This document shows, one piece after another, positions 57,641 to 64,000 of a stretch of DNA of 64,000 nt (positions are counted from its first letter, which is position 1; every line of letters starts with the position of its first letter). The notes below the pieces were generated by a model. It did not search any database, was not told the origin of the DNA, and was given only the letters and a program-made list of their open reading frames with translations. This DNA is from Haliclona indistincta. Its lineage: Eukaryota; Porifera; Demospongiae; Haplosclerida; Chalinidae. The position numbers were made by a program, and so were the translations under genes. Location: NCBI GenBank assembly GCA_964017065.1, contig OZ024784.1:12877152-12941151 (forward strand). The letters are read 5' to 3'.

Positions 57641-60600
57641 ATGGAAGACCTACCGTCTCTAAAACGTGACACAACCATGGACGTCACGGCACAGGTAAGG
57701 CTGGAAGGCTTTACGTTTTTTTGGCGGGCAGATGCATTTTACTCGAGCCAGAAAGCCGCTATATAAATTATTTATATACACACGCGAGATTTTATCTCTG
57801 ATGACACAGGAAGGAAAAGAATTTCTGAAGAATCAAGGAATGGCAGTAACTGATGATGCCGTAAAGACGAGGGGACAGAAAGAGCTGCTGGAAGAGATCA
57901 CTACCAGCAACAATGGTGAATCCAAAGAAGAAGAGACTGATGCAGCCAAGCCTAGGATCCCAAGGGATGGAACTATGGCTGTTACTGCAAAGGTATTTGC
58001 ACTGTAAATGTGTTTTAACATAATAATAATTAATAAAAATTATTATGAATGATCCGAAAATATTATTGTCTACCATTGTTGTAATAATACATCACATAAT
58101 CCAGCCACAAACATAATTTTCCAATGATAATGTTTTCAGTAACAAGTTACATCAATGTGTACTTCTAGTAGTTTCTGTTTCACAATAAACATTCTCTTCA
58201 CATAATATTCCAGGAGGGAGCCGAGATCATTGGAGATGAGGAGTTGAGCAAGACAAGAGGACAGACAGTTGCTGCTAGAGAGACAGAAGAGCAGACCACT
58301 CCAGAGAAGCCCAAACTACCCAGGGACTCTACTATGCAAGTCACTGCTCAGGTAAACTCCCATTTCCCAATTGTCTAAGTTAAACATGTTAAACATTAGC
58401 TTGTGTGTGCGTCTGCTGCTAATTCAATAGCCTTTCTTTGATCTCATGTTAGTTGAATCTCTTCTTGGGAACATCTAACAGTGTCGCTAGAATAATAAAT
58501 CAAAAATGATCTTGAACATTATTAGCACGATTGTTGTTCCACATAATCAGTGTAAGATTAGTTATTGTAAGTAGTTGAATTGTTGTTGTTGTCCTCATTA
58601 GTAGTGTAATGGAGCTGTGAAACCCCAATACCACACTGAGTTTTGAGGAACTCATGCTTGCAAGAAGCCATCTTGTAACTGTGTTCTTGTGTACACTGCA
58701 ACCAAGAACCAAGGGCTGCTCTAGGTACAGTGTGATGTTGGTATTAAGATCATTGTCACGCTGACCTGTGTATTGAGTTAGTGGTGTATAATTATCTTCA
58801 ACACTGCAATATTATCATACCTGCTGACTCTGATTTATACAAAAATGACTTGATTATACAAAAAATTGTCATTGTTGCGATGACAATGCCAGTCTGTCTG
58901 TCTTCTGAGTGATTCCTTGTTCTCAAGCATTCTGCTTGATGTAGTTACTCTCAATATTCTGTAATAAAGCATTTTTATACTGAGTGGTGTCACCCACCAC
59001 TCAAAATTAATGTCTATACATAATTTTATTTACACACTGGTCTGGAAGGTGTCTTCTATGATGGTATTGGTAAATAATTTTTGCGTCATAATTATTGCAC
59101 AAGCTTGTGTTTATTGTAGTAGTTCTCGAGACTATGCGTGGTGCTCTGTCATCTAATTATAGTTCAATTTGAAACACTAGATGAGTTGGAGTAGCCATTA
59201 GTTTGCTGCTAACAGATGTTCAATGATCAGATGTTGTGATTAATATGAGCTTTCAATGGGCTTAGTTACAAAGCTATGTATTTTTTCCATCAGTCTTTAT
59301 CAATGGTTATGCTATTGCAATTCCCAGCAGTTCTTGCTGCACTGGTAAAAACTAAAACTTTACAATGCAAGAATTGACTTGGCCATGATAGTAATTTACT
59401 GCTTTGACTTGGTCACGATAGTAATTTAATTTAAAGTTTTGCTGCATACCTGCTGAACTGAGTTTCAAGTCTGATTTGGAGTCAACAAATTAATTATAAT
59501 AATGGTGTCTCCGGTATGACGACATCTTATTAACAAACGCAGCTATCAACTCTAGCATGCTAGCGTGTACCAAGACTAGATTATGTCATGACATAGTCAC
59601 AGGTCTATGGGAGCATGCTTGGTACATATGTTTCCTGTTATTTGTTTTACAAGAAGAATGGGTGTGTGTATGTTACATGTTAAGAGTGCTTTCAGTTAGA
59701 AGGAAGTGAACAGTTTTGCTTGTCCTAAGCCAATTATTATTTTGCAGGAGGGAGAGGAGCTGCTAGGAGAAGCAGAGCTGGAGAAGACTCGAGCACAGAC
59801 AGCCTCAGCTAAAGCCACCACACCCACTTCTCCAACAACACCTACTGGGAAGATGAAACGAACCACAACAATCTCTCAGACCACAGAGGTATGTGGTACA
59901 CTGTGATTGATGTTCTGGCATGATTCAATTTCTAAAGCATTGGATAACTTGGTAGCTATTGAGTTTCGTGCATGAGTAGCCAAACCTACTGACACTATGG
60001 CTTCTCCTGTATTGTCTGTGTAACTTTGCCTAACTCCCAGTTTCAAGACGCAAGCATGGGAACGCAAACTACTTGATATGGATTGAATCCACGTTTAAAA
60101 TGTACCTAAATTCCGTGCAAATAAGGATCAATCCTTATCCTTGGTGTAATAGGGATACATCTACATACTGGTATTATTATCGTATAGAAGGAAATTTTTG
60201 TGGGAGAAAATTTCGCGAATTACAGACTATAATTAATTTTTGTGAAAATTTTATCTTCAAATGTCTTGTTTTAGTTGACAAAATAGTCTGATTCATGAAA
60301 ATAAAAATGCACATTCGTGAAATTCTATTGCGAAAATTTCCTGCTATACAGTAGTAGGTGATGTATTGTAGTGTTACAATAAAAGTCTTTACTTTGAGAA
60401 ATAATCCGTTTTAGGTATGAGACTAGAAAAGCAATAGGAATCTTTAATACTTCACTTGACGATGTGGTGTTCACTGTCGTTCAGGCTTTATACTCAGCCA
60501 TTGTGGTGCTGTGTCGTCAAATCCCACTTATCCTTCGTATATTGCAAAAATAATTGATACCGGAAACTGCTATATCAATTCAGATTTCAATGTTTTCACG

Positions 60601-61663
60601 GCTGGTATTGGTGTTGCATGCTTTTTTCTCTGTACACCCTTGCTACCATATAGTGGGAATTTTTTTGAGTTAGTCAAAAAATTTTTAGTAGTGATCCAAG
60701 TTGATTTTGGTCCTCGGTGCTTATCTCATAACTGTAAACTTTGGCAGAGCTCAAAAAGTATCGTTTTATACTGTTTGCCTTACACTGTGTCAAAATGAAA
60801 AGCACTAGAACGCCATAAAGGTGATCCATGGACACTCTGAAGACTGTTCTTTTGAAGAGCATGAGAGCTGTAAAATCCAGTGCTTTAGCTTTGCAGCAGC
60901 GAGCAAACCTGTGGGGTAGTAAGTTTCGATTTTCGACATCAAAGTTTTACAGAAATTGTACAAAAGAAACACTAAAGTTTGCTGCTAACTCACACTATCA
61001 CTTTGTCAGGTATTCTTGTAAGCAATTTCAGAGTAAGGTGGCATTCTGTCTCGATTGTGATGATTTGTGACGTTCGTTTGGCAACAACCAGCGCCATAAC
61101 TCACGCGTTTTTGATGTCCAGACGAAGGTTTTACTTGCAGGCCGTCTAGTGGTCTGTACAAATGGAACAGTCGAGGTATACGGCCAGCAGGACATCAAAA
61201 AAGTAGCTCGTAGATCAATTGCTGTGGTTCTATACTAATTCTATTCAATAAGTGCGTGAGTAGAATTGTACCCCCGTCACCTTAGTTGTCCTTCCATAAC
61301 CCATTAGGGTTCATGTGTGTCCTCCTGCAGGCTAGTGGTCACATTCTGGACAAGGATCAAGAGTACGGGAAGACTCGCTCACAAACTCGCAAGATCTCTG
61401 AAAGCTCTGATGACTCTAAAAAGCCTGCAACAAAGAGAACTTCTACTATGGCACAGACTGCTAAGGTTTTACATCAGTAACTAAAGTATGAATGAAATTA
61501 ATTATCTTACTTTTAGGAGGGGCAAGAAAGCGAGAGCAAGCGTACAAAAGATGACAGTCAAGAATGTGATCAAGAAGAGAAGATGGAGGAGGAGGAGGAT
61601 CAGAACGACAAGAACGAAGAGGCTGCTGCACAACCAGCTGAGGAGCAGCAGACCGAAGCTTGA
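57641..61663 (+). CDS. Exon-per-repeat protein, possible divergent beta-thymosin array
   Basis: Six exons, all phase 0: 57641-57694, 57810-57992, 58214-58351, 59748-59888, 61331-61465 and 61517-61663 (265 residues). Exon boundaries fall inside a repeated junction: TMDVTAQ/EGKEFL, TMAVTAK/EGAEII, TMQVTAQ/EGEELL, TISQTTE/ASGHIL, TMAQTAK/EGQESE. Each internal exon has a KTRxQ motif (AVKTRGQ, ELSKTRGQ, ELEKTRAQ, EYGKTRSQ), and two carry a (K/R)xPRDxTM motif. These echo LKKTxTQ and LPTKETI of beta-thymosin in the same order, though spacing is longer and the actin-binding LKKT is not exact. The C terminus is very acidic (Glu/Asp/Gln-rich). The protein looks disordered. The beta-thymosin link is inference. 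Confidence 0.75.
58352..59747. other. Intron of the repeat gene
   Basis: No exon or named repeat seen; AT-rich, with a minus-strand ORF at 58500 that lacks supporting features. Confidence 0.4.
60183..60354. mobile_element. Short MITE-like inverted repeat
   Basis: The ends read TATAGAAGGAAATTTT and AAAATTTCCTGCTATA, about 15 bp inverted with one or two mismatches. The interior is AT-rich with further TTCGTGAAA/TTTCGCGAA words. It lies in an intron of the repeat gene. Confidence 0.6.
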
Positions 61664-62175
61664 TCTTATCATCTCTGTGTTTCTTCCCCTCCTTCATAAC
61701 TCATTTAGGCTTTTTAGAAAGTTGTGTGATACTCAACATGTAACAACCTGTACAGTGTACACAGTGATAGCTAGCTAAAAATAACTTCGAAATTCACGTG
61801 TTACGTAAAACGCGCGTGTTAAGGCGCGGTCTTGTTGTTATTAGCAACGGACAGGAAGTTATCGCCTATTCGGTATTCCAAATAAGGAAAGTTGTCAAAG
61901 GGGCCATTATTGACCACCACTGGCTACGTACTAAACTGTGCATTGCTTGCGCTCATCTGTCTGCCCTCGGGGTACTCCTTTGCTCCGCTGTTGACTCGGT
62001 AAGTATGTTGTCTAGTACCTGTTAGTGCCTCACATTAAGCTAAAGGAACTTTCTGAATGACCTTTTGACCGCATCATTCCTTTAGCCCTGCGCTGTCAGC
62101 ATTTCCTTGTGGACGGCACCAGCCACTTTGATAATAATATATACAGCTTATCTGACTATCTTGAATTGAGTCATC
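61664..62175. other. Intergenic region before GNB gene
   Basis: 3' UTR of the repeat gene and the promoter side of the G-beta gene. The 75-codon ORF at 61798 has no supporting features. Confidence 0.4.
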
Positions 62176-63329
62176 ATGGCAGAGTTGGAACAGTTGAGAC
62201 AAGAGGCCGAGGGTCTTCGGCGCAAAATTAGGGTAAGTAGACTGCTGTGTGTGTTCATGACCGCCATGTTGTATATACATGGATCATTATTGCGGCTGGA
62301 AAACATTTTTGTGAGCTCTTGTCGTCACCAAGCTGCTTGTATGAGAAACGTAGTGTGTGATTGTATGTGGTGGTGTCTTTAACTTTAATTTAGCAATCAG
62401 TGCACATGATAATACATGTACAGTTGGTTCATGTTATGAGGCTTTCTAACCTTTCATTGTCATGTTTGCCCTGTGGATAGAGATTGCTATTATAGTTGAG
62501 CACTAAATAGAAAGTGTTATACTCAGTGTGCATGTTTCTTGGTCTTCAATATTATCACCATAATGGCTAATAATCTGTATAACATGGGTGTGCACATCCA
62601 AAATGCAATTACAGTCAACAATGTTACAGCAGTCACCTTGTGTGTATGTTGAACAATTCTGACTTTTCACACCCTCACATAATCAAGTTGAAGTGTCAAT
62701 GTGTCACTGCCTCAGTAGATGCATTAACACTTTATTCTAGCCTTGGAGTTAATAAACTACTTCTCCTTGCAGCTTGGTACATAATTTGAGTGTTGAAGTA
62801 TGCAAGAATAGTTGATCTGTGTAGTTTATTGGTTTTGATGATTATCAAACTGGTTTTGAATTTAGTTGAATGTGTTTTCTATTGCTTTCGAGTGAAGCTG
62901 ATTGTGTTCTGATGTACTTGTGTATAAACTACCAGGTGGATCACTGTTGCTGCCTGCTGATGTTTACAAGTGTGTGTAGTTAATACCTTGTGCCCTTGAC
63001 TTCCTTGCCAGAGTATTGAGATTCGTAAAAGCTTTACTTGTCTGTGTATGGGTTTACGAATGTTGTGTTGTCATAGTATGTTTCAACTGTAGTCTCTGTA
63101 GACTTTTAGTTTCATTTGTGGTATACCCTAGTGGAGCTGACCATTTGGAGTAATAATATTCATAGACTATTAGTGCAAGTGTTGTGGTGGAGTGAGGTGG
63201 TGGTTGCTGATAAGGTGATGCTACATCATACTTTACTAGTGGTGTGGTTAAGATAGAACTCCATTTCAAGTGTCATGCTGCTTATGTCTGACACATACCA
63301 GTCATGTGGTCCACCGCGTGTGCATGTGC

Positions 63330-63402
<73 letters not shown>

Positions 63403-64000
63403 CCAGCACTGTTATTGTTAATGTCTCGTATGTGCTTACAATGTGTGTAATAGCCTAGTGTATGTATGTGTGTGTGTGCGCGTGCGTGTGAAGATTATCT
63501 GTGTACATGTGGTAGAAACATGCTCTGATGTTTAGAATCTAGACACGACCACAACCTGACAATGCTAGGAATGTGTATTTAGCTGCACTATTGCCTTCAC
63601 TACCTGTTCACTGTACATGTGTTGCCAAAATATGTTCTAATTAATGCTCATTGATTTTTCAATGTAGGATAAAAGGATGGAAGTTGCTGACACATCATTA
63701 ATGGAGGTCAGTGTTAATATAGTTTATAAATGATTGTGATAGTTGATCTTTGTACTTGTCAATATTACGGAAATAGAACAGCACGAGATGACTGGCTCTT
63801 CTTGTGAGCTGAGAGACTCCCTGCACTAACTTGTAGTAGTTAATAGTTACATGTGTACTTGTTATTGTTACTACCATTAAACATCTGTCAGCATAATGGA
63901 TTTATTGGCTATAGTGATGGTGGATAATCCAGTGTCTCTAGTTTTGTAATAATATTGATATGATTGTGACTTTCTGCTCTCAGGTAACAGCCAATATTCC
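62176..64000 (+). CDS. GNB1: Heterotrimeric G-protein beta subunit, 5' part
   Basis: G-beta subunits pair with G-gamma and transmit GPCR signals at the plasma membrane. Exons seen: 62176-62232, 63668-63706 and 63984 to the window end. The product begins MAELEQLRQEAEGLRRKIR, then DKRMEVADTSLMEV and TANIP, matching the N-terminal coiled coil of animal GNB1-4 ([20 protein letters not shown]...). The WD40 propeller lies beyond the window. The GNB1-4 group is clear; the exact paralogue number is not meaningful for an early-branching animal. Intron 1 is 1.4 kb and holds a GT repeat. Confidence 0.92.
63328..63400. repeat. (GT)n microsatellite
   Basis: Nearly pure GT repeat in intron 1 of the G-beta gene, with a shorter GT/CG tract near 63465-63490. 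Confidence 0.95.

Noticed and set aside
60511..61070. Plus-strand ORFs of 95 and 80 codons in an intron of the repeat gene
   Set aside because: Composition is non-coding in style, with no splice context or family motif.

Overview
The window is animal DNA. It contains multi-exon protein genes with GT-AG introns, mostly 50-400 bp, packed closely on both strands, plus many animal-type transposons and minisatellites. The gene set fits an early-branching metazoan, and the very short introns and intergenic gaps suggest a sponge. That assignment is inference; no species can be named from the sequence. Gene models were built by hand from splice signals, reading-frame continuity and recalled family features, without transcript support.

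Left part (1-13.8 kb) is a compact gene cluster. AP2M1 (minus, 5' part only) is head-to-head with PIGP (plus). PIGP is tail-to-tail with a UBXN10-like gene (minus), which shares a 148-bp promoter with a CFAP107-like gene (plus). That promoter carries a perfect 14-bp RFX X-box, as expected for two cilium genes. Next come two tandem p53/p63/p73-family genes (minus, called A and B here). Each has a p53 DNA-binding domain and a C-terminal SAM domain, with matching exon phases and many identical exon lengths. Gene B carries a 28-bp minisatellite in its first intron.

The middle (13.8-38.5 kb) is gene-poor and rich in mobile elements. It holds an unidentified plus-strand gene (18.5-19.7 kb) and an unidentified minus-strand gene (20.35-28.7 kb). 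A complete two-gene DNA transposon (THAP-DDE transposase plus a SWIM/YqaJ/PHD protein) sits inside an intron of the latter. A two-TM channel-like gene lies at 28.9-29.6 kb. Also here are a fold-back element, a LINE tail, a 1.2-kb near-perfect palindrome with TA target duplication, a decayed hAT element nested in another inverted-repeat element, and a nest of MITEs, one with a tRNA-like Pol III promoter.

The right part (38.5-64 kb) is gene-rich again. An ankyrin-repeat gene (minus) is head-to-head with CFAP52 (plus), with an X-box-like site between them. A Kunitz-domain membrane protein (minus) is head-to-head with a tandem array of secreted ML-domain genes (plus; four genes and one relic, the last cut by a 200-base assembly gap). 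Then come an unidentified minus gene, a beta-thymosin gene (minus) head-to-head with a repeat protein that looks like a divergent beta-thymosin array (plus), and the start of a G-protein beta subunit gene (plus, runs off the end).

Three themes stand out: cilium genes paired at X-box promoters, recent or old local duplications (p53 family, ML family, possibly beta-thymosin), and introns or spacers filled with minisatellites and nested transposons.
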